Virus record (IMG/VR): IMGVR_UViG_3300044632_001147 | Span: 1 to 39,647 of that record | DNA from: a virus | Length of the DNA: 39,647 bases | Reading direction: 5' to 3' (one strand) | Made by a program: the position numbers and the translations under genes | Shown: positions 13,804 to 20,626 of the stretch, piece by piece | Numbering within the stretch: the first letter of the stretch is position 1 | Layout of the letters: each line of letters opens with the position of its first letter | Notes under the pieces: generated by a model | What the model was told of the DNA's origin: nothing | The model's database searches: none | The model's input: only the letters and a program-made list of their open reading frames with translations

Positions 13804-14817
13804 ATGAAACTTGCATCAATAGAAATCATAAAAAACATACGCCAACATAACAACGCAGATTCATTAGAAATTGGAGAAGTTCTCGGTTGGCAAGTAGTAG
13901 TAAAAAAAGGAACACATAAAGAAGGAGATAAAATTGTATTCATCACAATTGATAGTATTGTTCCAAAGTGTAAATGGTCTGAATTTTTAGTTGATTCTAA
14001 AAATCCAGATAAACAACTTCGTATCAAGAATATTAAGTTGCGTGGAGAATATTCTTCTGGTATTGTTATTCCTTTGAGCGAATTTCCAGAACAGTTTACA
14101 GAAACATGTGTGGTTGGTGAAGACTTAACAACACTACTTGGTGTTACAAAATATGTAAAAGAAATTCCTGCAAATCTTTCTGGTGAGAATGAAGGAGAAT
14201 TTCCAACTCATCTTGCGTCTAAAACAGACGAAGACAACGGGCTGAATGATCCAGAAATGGTCAAACAAGTTCTAGAACAAGATCCAACAATTACAATCAC
14301 ACAAAAATTAGATGGTAGTAGTGTAACTATCGCGGTAAACGATGGAGAAATAACGCAAGTATGTAGCAGAAATCTTTCCAAGAAAGATACCGAAAAATCT
14401 ACATTCTGGAGATGCGCTAGAAAATTAAAAATACCAACTGGTTGGTCGGGTGTTATTCAAGGTGAAATGTGTGGAAATGGAATACAAAAAAATACATTAA
14501 AACTCGTAGATATTAAAATTTTTGTATTTCAAATCAAAGTAGGTCAGGCATATATGACATACGATATGATGGCAGACTTTTGTAAAAATGAACTTGAATG
14601 TGATGTTGTTCCTTTAATCTCAAAATTAGAGGTTGCATCTACTGTAAAAGTATGGGAGAATCCATTACAGAAACTTCAAGAGTTGGCAGACATGCAAAGA
14701 TATGATAGCGGTGAGGTTGGAGAAGGTATTGTAGTTAGACCTTCTTCTTATATTAGATCTTTCCAGTCTCGTCGTCCGATGGGTTTCAAACTAATCAATA
14801 GAAACTATAAAGACTGA
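13804..14817 (+). CDS. RNA ligase, DRB0094/Rnl5-like (337 aa)
   Basis: The N-terminal 120 residues form the OB-like domain of this family (LASIEIIKNIRQHNNADSLE, KKGTHKEGDKIVFITIDSIV). The nucleotidyltransferase domain follows, with motif I TQKLDGSSVT (Lys is the AMP acceptor), motif III-like VFQIKV, motif IV EGIVVRP and motif V MGFKLINRNY. It joins 5'-phosphate and 3'-OH RNA ends. Phage RNA ligases repair tRNAs cut by host anticodon nucleases, and this one lies just after tRNA-Pro and tRNA-Val. Confidence 0.87.
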   Translation: MKLASIEIIKNIRQHNNADSLEIGEVLGWQVVVKKGTHKEGDKIVFITIDSIVPKCKWSEFLVDSKNPDKQLRIKNIKLRGEYSSGIVIPLSEFPEQFTETCVVGEDLTTLLGVTKYVKEIPANLSGENEGEFPTHLASKTDEDNGLNDPEMVKQVLEQDPTITITQKLDGSSVTIAVNDGEITQVCSRNLSKKDTEKSTFWRCARKLKIPTGWSGVIQGEMCGNGIQKNTLKLVDIKIFVFQIKVGQAYMTYDMMADFCKNELECDVVPLISKLEVASTVKVWENPLQKLQELADMQRYDSGEVGEGIVVRPSSYIRSFQSRRPMGFKLINRNYKD

Positions 14818-15116
14818 TGCACTTTAATATATCATTACATAATATTTTTAATAAAAAAAATAAATTCAAAAATATTTTTTCTTATTATAAACCAATATCA
14901 AAAAATAAAAATATAGAACTCGAACTATTATATACAAATTTTACCTTATTTAAATTAGAAATCGATTTACATTTTATTGCTAGAGATCATGCTGGGATTT
15001 TATTTGAGTTGAATTTGTTTGGTTATGAGGGAACTTTTAAAATTTATGATTCTAGACATTGGGATTATGAAAATTGGTGTTGGGAAACCCCCAATAAAAA
15101 TAAATTTTCAAATTGA
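14817..15116 (+). CDS. Conserved phage hypothetical protein, RDHAGI type (99 aa)
   Basis: It starts on the last base of the RNA ligase stop. The C-terminal half contains ARDHAGILFELNLFGYEG and IYDSRHWDYENWCW, a pattern I associate with small proteins of many large phages. Function unknown. The stop overlaps the -35 box of the next gene's promoter. Confidence 0.7.
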   Translation: MHFNISLHNIFNKKNKFKNIFSYYKPISKNKNIELELLYTNFTLFKLEIDLHFIARDHAGILFELNLFGYEGTFKIYDSRHWDYENWCWETPNKNKFSN

Positions 15117-15141
15117 CATTTTATGAAAATTCATACATTAT
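15113..15141 (+). promoter_or_regulatory. Sigma70-type promoter giving a probably leaderless transcript
   Basis: TTGACA (15113-15118), 17-nt spacer, CATTAT (15136-15141); the ATG at 15149 is 8 nt after the -10 box, at or next to the predicted +1. Confidence 0.45.
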
Positions 15142-15148
15142 AAATAAT

Positions 15149-15424
15149 ATGGATATACCATCAGAAACATTCGATAACAGTTATTGTATTTTTATTGATA
15201 AAATACAAGCAACGACATATAAAAAAATAACCGAAAAATATAAAAATGATGGGGTTAGAATACTTGAAGGTAATTTCGAAAATTCACCCGCTTGTATTGT
15301 AATACCAAATAAATTGGATATTTTTAAAATAGAACATGAATTATATGATTTAGATGTTTCGGATGGTGGCTTTTGGGGCCAATTTGGAATGGGATATTTT
15401 GGTAAAACTTGGAAAGAAATTTAA
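15149..15424 (+). CDS. Hypothetical phage protein (91 aa)
   Basis: MDIPSETFDNSYCIFIDKIQ begins the protein; it ends with an aromatic/glycine motif (DGGFWGQFGMGYFGKTWKEI). No recognised domain. I chose the ATG at 15149 over the in-frame TTG at 15113, which lies within the promoter. Confidence 0.65.
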   Translation: MDIPSETFDNSYCIFIDKIQATTYKKITEKYKNDGVRILEGNFENSPACIVIPNKLDIFKIEHELYDLDVSDGGFWGQFGMGYFGKTWKEI

Positions 15425-15425
15425 T

Positions 15426-15611
15426 ATGTACAAATTAGAAAGAAAAATATACACCTCCGGTGCTTGGTATGAAGTGATGCTTTCTCCTTTCAAGACAAGA
15501 GAAGAAGTAAAAACATATCATGCTAAATACAGCAAATACTATCCAGATCCAGAAGATCGAATTTATAGAGTAACTAATCTCGAAACTGGAGGAATGAAAG
15601 TTATTCGATGA
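15426..15611 (+). CDS. Small basic hypothetical protein (61 aa)
   Basis: MYKLERKIYTSGAWYEVMLS begins the product and YRVTNLETGGMKVIR ends it. It looks like a compact beta-sheet protein and begins 1 nt after the previous stop. An upstream in-frame start (15354) would overlap the previous gene by 70 nt and is less likely. Confidence 0.65.
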   Translation: MYKLERKIYTSGAWYEVMLSPFKTREEVKTYHAKYSKYYPDPEDRIYRVTNLETGGMKVIR

Positions 15612-15802
15612 ATATATATAAACAATTATCAGAATTAGAAGAATTGAAAGATAGATCAAAATCTCAAGCAGATGTAATTTTAGATCATTATTTTACAGAT
15701 CCAAAAAAAGCTAAAAAACTTCTTATTGAATTAAATAGTATAGAAGAAGAACTAGAAGAATTGGAAAGAGAATTAAAAAAATTACAAAATGACATTTATT
15801 AA
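15608..15802 (+). CDS. Small coiled-coil protein (64 aa)
   Basis: It is almost entirely charged heptad-like sequence (ELEELKDRSKSQADVI, NSIEEELEELERELKKLQND). It overlaps both neighbours (ATGA at 15608; next ATG at 15789), indicating translational coupling. A structural or adaptor role is plausible but unproven. Confidence 0.65.
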   Translation: MNIYKQLSELEELKDRSKSQADVILDHYFTDPKKAKKLLIELNSIEEELEELERELKKLQNDIY

Positions 15803-16286
15803 TATAATTTTAGAAAATAGTTCTGATAAATTGGCAAAACTTTATGGCCCAGCATTTAAGGCAAGTCAAAATCCAGAAAACGGTATAACTATTCATAACA
15901 AATCTGCCTATCATGTTATTAAAGATTGTGCTGATATAGCACATAAATATATTCCATTATATGTTTTTGGTGAATATTTAGAACCCTTTTCAAAACTCAA
16001 AGGTAAATTTAAAAAATCTGATATTGTTGAGTTTGTTCAGTCCACTAAAAAAATTACTAGAAACGAACATTTGTTATGTTTGATTATACACAAATCAAAT
16101 GAAAAAAATAAAGCACAGGAAGCTTTAACTATAAAAACAAATACATTCGATTCAAGTGATCCTTATGGTGATTATGGTTCAGGTTCCGGAGTTGAAGATA
16201 CTAAAAAATATGTAAATCAATACAATCCAATGAATGATTCTGATACAATTCAATTATTATGTGAATTGTTTGATGTAAGTATCTAG
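15789..16286 (+). CDS. Hypothetical protein (165 aa)
   Basis: The N-terminus MTFINIILENSSDKLAKLYG contains ILE followed by N near residue 9, reminiscent of the leader cleavage motif of its neighbours but without KDQ. The body is soluble with a Gly/Ser/Asp-rich loop (SSDPYGDYGSGSGVED). No domain recognised. It precedes two leader-tagged genes. Confidence 0.7.
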   Translation: MTFINIILENSSDKLAKLYGPAFKASQNPENGITIHNKSAYHVIKDCADIAHKYIPLYVFGEYLEPFSKLKGKFKKSDIVEFVQSTKKITRNEHLLCLIIHKSNEKNKAQEALTIKTNTFDSSDPYGDYGSGSGVEDTKKYVNQYNPMNDSDTIQLLCELFDVSI

Positions 16287-16287
16287 T

Positions 16288-16713
16288 ATGAAAAACAAGG
16301 ATCAAATTCTATTGGAACAAGCATATTCAGATATATTGGAAAACAAATACGAAAGAAACGTTTTCAATAAAATTGATTACAAAGAACAAAACGACGACAG
16401 AAACATGGGATTGAAAAACGACGAAAGAATGATGTCCAGTTCGGGTATATATGCTATTAAAGGCCCCAATCCAAATAAAATAGGTTCGGATGGATATTGG
16501 AACACCGAAACCGGAGAATTTTTGTATGGTATATATGACAATACAAAATATAAATCAGAACACCATACAAGAGATTTGAAAAAGGCGAGAGAAATGGCAG
16601 CAAAACTTTCTGCTGAAAGAAAAGATTTGGAAGATCAATGGAAAAAAGCAAATAGCGTTACAATGGAATACCAACCAAGTTACAAACCTTTTCACGTAGT
16701 AGAAATCATATGA
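16288..16713 (+). CDS. Leader-tagged hypothetical protein (141 aa)
   Basis: Leader MKNKDQILLEQAYSDILEN with LLE at 8-10 and ILE at 16-18. The body is charged, with SSSGIYAIKGPNPNKIGSDG and WNTETGEFLYGIYDN, a beta-rich module, and a helical KKAREMAAKLSAERKDLEDQ. No family recognised. Its last four bases are the ATGA of the next leader-tagged gene. Confidence 0.75.
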   Translation: MKNKDQILLEQAYSDILENKYERNVFNKIDYKEQNDDRNMGLKNDERMMSSSGIYAIKGPNPNKIGSDGYWNTETGEFLYGIYDNTKYKSEHHTRDLKKAREMAAKLSAERKDLEDQWKKANSVTMEYQPSYKPFHVVEII

Positions 16714-17234
16714 AAAACAAAGATCAAATTTTACTTGAACAAGCATATTTAAAAATTATAAAAGAAAATGAGGACAAGTTCCAACCTCATGATCCAGAAA
16801 TGCAAGAACTATCAAAAATCGGAATGGGAGAAGAATATCCAGAAGAAGAAAATTTAGAATCAAATGAATGGACTTTCATTGAAAATCCAGATGATCCAAG
16901 ATCAATTTTATCTAATAAAGTCTTTATCGTAGATGGAAAAAAAGCAGTTGTAAAAATTGAAGAAGATGGTACTGATGATGATATGTGGTATAATTATTCT
17001 TTTGTTGACCCAGAAACAAAAGAACACGTAGCCAATATGAATTGGGGTAGAGACGGACTAACATATCAAGATGTTTTAGATTACATTAAACTCGGTCTTC
17101 CGTCTGGCGTTTCGAGAAAATCAGAAAAATCTTCTTATCCAACTAGATTCAACTTAGATTCAATAACTTTAAAGAAATTTATAAATGGTACAGCAGAGAG
17201 AGAAGGACTTGAATTAATTCCTAGAGGAAAGTAA
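16710..17234 (+). CDS. Leader-tagged acidic hypothetical protein (174 aa)
   Basis: Leader MKNKDQILLEQAYLKIIKEN, nearly identical to its upstream neighbour through residue 13, with a second site IKE at 17-19. The body is strongly acidic (EEYPEEENLESNEWTFIEN) and has an aromatic beta-rich middle (DDMWYNYSFVDPETKEHV). No domain recognised. It ends one base before the promoter of the large RNA. Confidence 0.75.
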   Translation: MKNKDQILLEQAYLKIIKENEDKFQPHDPEMQELSKIGMGEEYPEEENLESNEWTFIENPDDPRSILSNKVFIVDGKKAVVKIEEDGTDDDMWYNYSFVDPETKEHVANMNWGRDGLTYQDVLDYIKLGLPSGVSRKSEKSSYPTRFNLDSITLKKFINGTAEREGLELIPRGK

Positions 17235-17263
17235 TTGACATTTTTGGAAAATTGATATATAGT
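17235..17263 (+). promoter_or_regulatory. Strong sigma70 promoter of the 640-nt structured RNA
   Basis: TTGACA, 17-nt spacer, TATAGT. The -10 box ends at 17263, so transcription should begin about 17270-17271, exactly where the RNA's closing stem begins. Confidence 0.75.
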
Positions 17264-17270
17264 TTTTATT

Positions 17271-17910
17271 AGAAAGTTGGTTCCCGATGAGCCAACGGGA
17301 CTGGGAATACTCGGTCGAATACAAAATCGGATGATCTTTGATATTTTATTTTTAGCAGACCCACCATGCCTCTGCTTGTAATCATGGTTTCTTAAGTACA
17401 AGGCAACTTAGCAAGTTATGCACACTTTGTTGGGTATTCTAAATTACCAAGCGCAGATGCCTTCGAAAGCTCTACCGCAACAGATAACAATGCAATGTTT
17501 CCGGAAACAACATTTAGTCTGTAGGGAACTTCTCCTAGAAATAGAATGAGAGGTCTTGGTAATGATTTTAAAAACTGGAATGTTGGTTTAGAAAACCATC
17601 ATCTAAGGAGTGGGAGATTGGACGTGGAGAACTGGTAATTCGTATGGACACAATTCATATAAGCCATACACCCTATTTATAGGTGCGGAGATGACCGTGA
17701 ATTGCGTTTCACAGGACGAAGAAATTCGTAACCCCTTTAGCTTTAAAAAGCACACCAGTTAAATTCTGATAAGTCGGGTGGGAATAGTGTGCTGTGCTGT
17801 TCTTAAAAAGCTCACCACTGCGGACTTATCGCCAGACTCGATTAGGCAGAGGGTGACAAGTTATCTTCGTCCAACGTGAGAGAAACACGGTAGCCAATGA
17901 AGAACTTTCT
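17271..17910 (+). ncRNA. Large structured noncoding RNA, ROOL/GOLLD-like in size and setting
   Basis: No coding frame spans this 640-nt stretch, and its base composition is more even than the genes around it. The predicted 5' end AGAAAGTT (17271-17278) is the exact complement of AACTTTCT (17903-17910), giving a closing stem. Inside are GTTGG/CCAAC (17276/17292), GCAGA/TCTGC (17355/17371) with its loop ACCATG pairing to CATGGT at 17383 (pseudoknot), and GTATGG/CCATAC (17642/17664). Further pairings are GATAAGTC/GACTTATC (17768/17823), AGCACAC/GTGTGCT (17749/17787, a crossing pair), and GGACGAAGA/TCTTCGTCC (17714/17864). It has its own promoter and lies beside tmRNA and tRNAs. ROOL and GOLLD RNAs share this size and phage tRNA-cluster setting; the family assignment is inference. 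Confidence 0.8.
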
Positions 17911-17942
17911 GGTAAATAATTTAAAAATTATAAGTATTTCTA

Positions 17943-18176
17943 ATGAAAGCAAAAGACCAACAACTTTTAGAAGAAGCTTATAGTAAAATTTTATTAGAAG
18001 TAGAATCTATTTCACAATCTTCTCCAGAAGAAAGTTCAAATGTTGATGTTAAAAAAGTAGTTCATGATATATTGAATGAAATTCAACCTCATGTTTTTGA
18101 TCTCGATAGAGAAACTTATAAAGAAGCAATTAAAACTTTAATTGATAGATTAAATTCAATTTTACAACGATATTAA
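17943..18176 (+). CDS. Leader-tagged small protein within the RNA island (77 aa)
   Basis: Leader MKAKDQQLLEEAYSKILLE with sites LLE at 8-10 and 17-19. The rest is a helical acidic domain (VVHDILNEIQPHVFDLDRET). It lies between the large RNA and tmRNA; TATAAGTA 6 nt upstream is a weak late-promoter variant. No domain recognised. Confidence 0.7.
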   Translation: MKAKDQQLLEEAYSKILLEVESISQSSPEESSNVDVKKVVHDILNEIQPHVFDLDRETYKEAIKTLIDRLNSILQRY

Positions 18177-18205
18177 TTGACAAATCCACAATTTGGTAGT
18201 AAGTT
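18177..18205 (+). promoter_or_regulatory. Probable tmRNA promoter
   Basis: TTGACA, 17-nt spacer, TAAGTT. The -10 box is weak. A hairpin TATTCGA-GATA-TCGAATA (18220-18237) lies between it and the tmRNA 5' end and may mark a processing site. Confidence 0.45.
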
Positions 18206-18258
18206 TATTACATAATAACTATTCGAGATATCGAATAACTGATCTTTGAAAAATTTAT

Positions 18259-18719
18259 GGGGATGAAAGGATTCGACATTGGATTCTAATTCCACAATGC
18301 ATGTGAAGGTTAATCGATGGCCTTCTAAAAAATCGATTAAAAACTAAATGCAGATGACAATACATCTGATCTTTTAGCCGAAGCTGAATACATCTTCAAC
18401 AATGCTGACGAGTTTCTCGGTGGCATCGAAGAAGAGTCCTACGCACTCGCCGCTTAAAAGCCTAACGGTAATCCTCTAACTCCGTTTTGAATTGCAGAGG
18501 TTCGGGCATGAGATGACTAGTGTGGTAAAATTTAGTCATAGGTAATATGCGGTCTTTATTCACGCATATAGGCAGACATTAAACTCGGTCAGTATAACCA
18601 AACAGCCTTTTGTCTTCGTTATCGTAAGATAGCTGAAATGTTAAATATACTCAAACATGTGAAGAATTGTGAAATGAAAGTTCATTGGACACGGCTATCG
18701 TATGCCGTCATCTCCACCA
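18259..18719 (+). ncRNA. ssrA: tmRNA (transfer-messenger RNA)
   Basis: The 5' end GGGGATGAAAGGATTCGAC carries the universal GGATTCGAC signature, and GGGGATG pairs with CATCTCC before ACCA at the 3' end. Pseudoknot PK1 precedes the tag: GAAGG/CCTTC (18305/18321) with loop TTAATCGAT pairing perfectly to ATCGATTAA (18332-18340). A second pseudoknot follows the tag: AACGG/CCGTT with CCTCT/AGAGG. The 3' region shows GGAC then a 5-bp T-stem ACGGC/GCCGT, but the T-loop is TATCGTAT (8 nt) rather than a normal 7-nt TTCRANY. tmRNA rescues stalled ribosomes and tags products for ClpXP. At 461 nt it is longer than the E. coli RNA (363 nt), largely owing to its long tag frame. Confidence 0.95.
18350..18457 (+). 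other. tmRNA tag reading frame (35 residues plus TAA)
   Basis: From the resume codon GCA at 18350, 10 nt after PK1, the frame encodes ADDNTSDLLAEAEYIFNN, then ADEFLGGIEEESYALAA and TAA. The YALAA end is the classic ClpX/ClpA degron. At 35 residues the tag is near the long end of what is known (E. coli has 10). Confidence 0.85.
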
Positions 18720-18894
18720 TTTGATTAGAAAATGTAGAATAGTTCAAGTATGATTATAACTATTGCACATAATCTAAACAATTTGTTTGGTGTTTACAAA
18801 ATTATTTGTAGATCATTGCCTCGAAAATGAGATGGTGCTTAATAAGGTGTTTCGAGAGTTTTCACAGCCATTCATCAAACGAAGTTTTTTATAT
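18720..18894. other. Gene-free spacer between tmRNA and tRNA-Met
   Basis: No convincing gene. CTCGAAA (18820-18826) and TTTCGAG (18850-18856) can form a 7-bp hairpin; no tRNA fold or promoter of good quality is seen. An open frame that begins at 18787 runs into tRNA-Met and is not credible. Confidence 0.4.
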
Positions 18895-18970
18895 TGCAGG
18901 GTGGACAAGTGGTTAAGTCGCTTGGCTCATAACCAAGAGATCGTGGGTTCGAATCCCACCCCTGCTACCA
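18895..18970 (+). tRNA. tRNA-Met(CAT)
   Basis: Acceptor (T)GCAGGG/CCCTGC(T), A73, encoded CCA. D-arm GAC/GTC. Anticodon arm CTTGG-CTCATAA-CCAAG gives CAT. T-arm GTGGG-TTCGAAT-CCCAC. Position 1-72 is a T/T mismatch, an initiator-like trait, but the three G-C anticodon-stem pairs of initiators are absent. An Ile2 (lysidine) identity cannot be excluded. Confidence 0.9.
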
Positions 18971-18992
18971 ATTTAAGCAGAATTAGTTTAAT

Positions 18993-19067
18993 GGGTCATT
19001 AACATCAAAAGTAATGTGCTAGTCTTCCAAACTAGATAAGTCGGGGCAGTACCGACATGGCCCTCCA
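18993..19067 (+). tRNA. tRNA-Gly(TCC) with non-canonical elbow loops
   Basis: Acceptor GGGTCAT/ATGGCCC, T73, encoded CCA. D-stem ACAT/ATGT with loop CAAAAGTA, lacking GG. Anticodon arm CTAGT-CTTCCAA-ACTAG gives TCC. T-stem GTCGG/CCGAC encloses GGCAGTA instead of TTCRANY. The D- and T-loop changes match those of tRNA-Pro at 13449. Confidence 0.83.
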
Positions 19068-19080
19068 TTATTTTAATATT

Positions 19081-19165
19081 GGGTAGTTCGCATAGCGGCA
19101 ATTGCCGGAGACTGTAAATCTCCTCCCTTCGGGGTTCGCTGGTTCGAGTCCAGCACTACCCACCA
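19081..19165 (+). tRNA. tRNA-Tyr(GTA)
   Basis: Acceptor GGGTAGT/ACTACCC, A73, encoded CCA. Anticodon arm GGAGA-CTGTAAA-TCTCC gives GTA. Long variable arm (CCCTTCGGGG) as expected for bacterial Tyr. T-arm GCTGG-TTCGAGT-CCAGC. Confidence 0.95.
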
Positions 19166-19172
19166 TTTTAAT

Positions 19173-19244
19173 GCCTGTGTAGCTCAGTGGTAGAGCAACG
19201 GTTTTGTAAACCGTCGGTCATCGGTTCAAATCCGATCTCAGGCT
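19173..19244 (+). tRNA. tRNA-Thr(TGT)
   Basis: Acceptor GCCTGTG/CTCAGGC with one T/T mismatch, T73, CCA not encoded. D-arm GCTCAGTGGTAGAGC. Anticodon arm ACGGT-TTTGTAA-ACCGT gives TGT. T-arm ATCGG-TTCAAAT-CCGAT. Confidence 0.93.
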
Positions 19245-19253
19245 GATTCATAA

Positions 19254-19328
19254 GTCTCTATAGTGTAACGGTTAGCACAGTACCCTTTCACGGTATTAGT
19301 AGCGGTTCAAATCCGCTTAGAGATGCCA
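19254..19328 (+). tRNA. tRNA-Glu(TTC)
   Basis: Acceptor GTCTCTA/TAGAGAT, G73, encoded CCA. Anticodon arm GTACC-CTTTCAC-GGTAT gives TTC. T-arm GCGG-TTCAAAT-CCGC. Last tRNA before a strong terminator. Confidence 0.93.
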
Positions 19329-19348
19329 AATTTCTGCGGAGTCGAACC

Positions 19349-19391
19349 AAACCCCTTTTGGGCTACCAACCCGAAAGGGGTTTATTTTTTT
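19349..19391 (+). terminator. Strong rho-independent terminator of the tmRNA-tRNA transcript
   Basis: AAACCCCTTT pairs with AAAGGGGTTT (10 bp, extended inside by TGGG/CCCG) and is followed by ATTTTTTT. It separates five tRNAs from tRNA-Ser(TGA). Confidence 0.9.
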
Positions 19392-19397
19392 CTTTAC

Positions 19398-19428
19398 TTG
19401 TATAAATTATAATGTATCATTATATAAT
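19398..19428 (+). promoter_or_regulatory. Promoter for tRNA-Ser(TGA)
   Basis: TTGTAT, 17-nt spacer, TATATA/TATAAT. The predicted start falls at the first base of the tRNA. It restarts transcription immediately after the terminator. Confidence 0.5.
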
Positions 19429-19431
19429 AAT

Positions 19432-19515
19432 GGAGGATTAATTTAACTGGCGTTAAACCTAGTCTTGAAAACTAGCGGTGCCGAAAGGCATGGGGATCGA
19501 TACCTCAGTCCTCCG
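19432..19515 (+). tRNA. tRNA-Ser(TGA)
   Basis: Acceptor GGAGGAT/GTCCTCC, G73, CCA not encoded. D-stem TTTA/TAAA with GG in the loop. Anticodon arm CTAGT-CTTGAAA-ACTAG gives TGA. Long variable arm (GTGCC-GAAA-GGCAT). T-arm TGGGG-ATCGATA-CCTCA, slightly off consensus. Confidence 0.9.
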
Positions 19516-19538
19516 ATTTTTTCCATTTACCATAACAA

Positions 19539-20615
19539 ATGTCATTTACAATTTTTAACGAACATCAATGGTCTAGTATTTTATCAAAACATCCAAAACC
19601 ATCAGATCACATAAAAGAAGAAATTTGGAATAAAACCAGAGATTTTTACATAACCAAAGATATTTCATTTGATGATGCTAAGAACGATTTTAATACTTTA
19701 GAAAAATTAGACACAAAGACATTAATTAAAACCGGAGATATATTTTCTAGATATAATTACAAATGGGATTTGGGTTCCGAATATATTGATTCATCAAATA
19801 CAGGTAACAAATCTTCAAACTTTTTTCATCAAGAATTAAGATACAGGTGCGATTCTATAAACGCACCTTCTCCATATAGAACATGGAACGAAAAAAAATT
19901 TTTCTATACTTTGTTAAATGGGCTTTGGACTCTTAAGCCAAAGCAAATTAACAGCGATACAATTAGAAGTTGCATAGCATTAAGAAAATATATAGCAAGT
20001 CAATTTAGACCATCGGCGGCAAAAGTGATATATGAAAAGTTTAATTCTAAAAAAGTTTTAGATTTTAGTTCTGGTTGGGGAGATAGATTGTCAGCGGCAA
20101 TGGCAACAGATTGTGTTGAAGAATATGTTGGAATAGACCCAAATGTAAATTTAATAGACGGTTACAATAAACAAATAGAAAATTTTGGTTCTAATAAAAA
20201 TATAAAAATGATACCAAAACCAGCAGAAGAAGCTTTATTAGATTTAAATTATGAACCAGATTTGGTTTTCACAAGTCCTCCTTATTTCATTATTGAAAGA
20301 TATTCCAAAGATTCTACACAATCTTGGCAAAGATATAAAAAAATAGATAGTTGGTTAAATAATTTTTTATTTCCAGTAATTGAAAAAAGTTGGAAATTAT
20401 TATCTGAAGGTGGACATATGGCTATCAATATAAGTGATGTATATTGTAATCATACGATTAACAAAATATGTGATCCTATGAATGATTTTATATCGAAACT
20501 AGAAGGCAGTAAAAAAATAGAAAATATAAATTATAGAATGGCAAAAAGAATTAAAAGTAATTCTGAAAAGACTGGTATATTTGTTGAACCTGTTTGGATG
20601 TGGAGGAAAGAATAA
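19539..20615 (+). CDS. SAM-dependent amino-methyltransferase (358 aa)
   Basis: The N-terminal half (about 160 aa) is family-specific (SPYRTWNEKKFFYTLLNGLW). Motif I is VLDFSSGWGDRLSAA near residue 168, the acidic loop is YVGIDPN, and motif IV is VFTSPPYF near residue 247. The SPPY motif indicates methylation of an exocyclic amino group (N6-adenine or N4-cytosine) in DNA. Large phages carry such enzymes to modify their DNA against restriction. There is no target-recognition domain I can name. Confidence 0.8.
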   Translation: MSFTIFNEHQWSSILSKHPKPSDHIKEEIWNKTRDFYITKDISFDDAKNDFNTLEKLDTKTLIKTGDIFSRYNYKWDLGSEYIDSSNTGNKSSNFFHQELRYRCDSINAPSPYRTWNEKKFFYTLLNGLWTLKPKQINSDTIRSCIALRKYIASQFRPSAAKVIYEKFNSKKVLDFSSGWGDRLSAAMATDCVEEYVGIDPNVNLIDGYNKQIENFGSNKNIKMIPKPAEEALLDLNYEPDLVFTSPPYFIIERYSKDSTQSWQRYKKIDSWLNNFLFPVIEKSWKLLSEGGHMAINISDVYCNHTINKICDPMNDFISKLEGSKKIENINYRMAKRIKSNSEKTGIFVEPVWMWRKE

Positions 20616-20626
20616 TAAATATCAAT

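Noticed and set aside
17271-17910. Group I intron or RNase P RNA as the identity of the large RNA
   Set aside because: It interrupts no gene, encodes no homing endonuclease, and I do not see the conserved core motifs of either class; the ornate-RNA interpretation fits the setting better.
18787-19002. A 71-codon open frame over tRNA-Met
   Set aside because: It runs through a well-formed tRNA and has no ribosome-binding site or coding character; the tRNA explains the conservation-like sequence.
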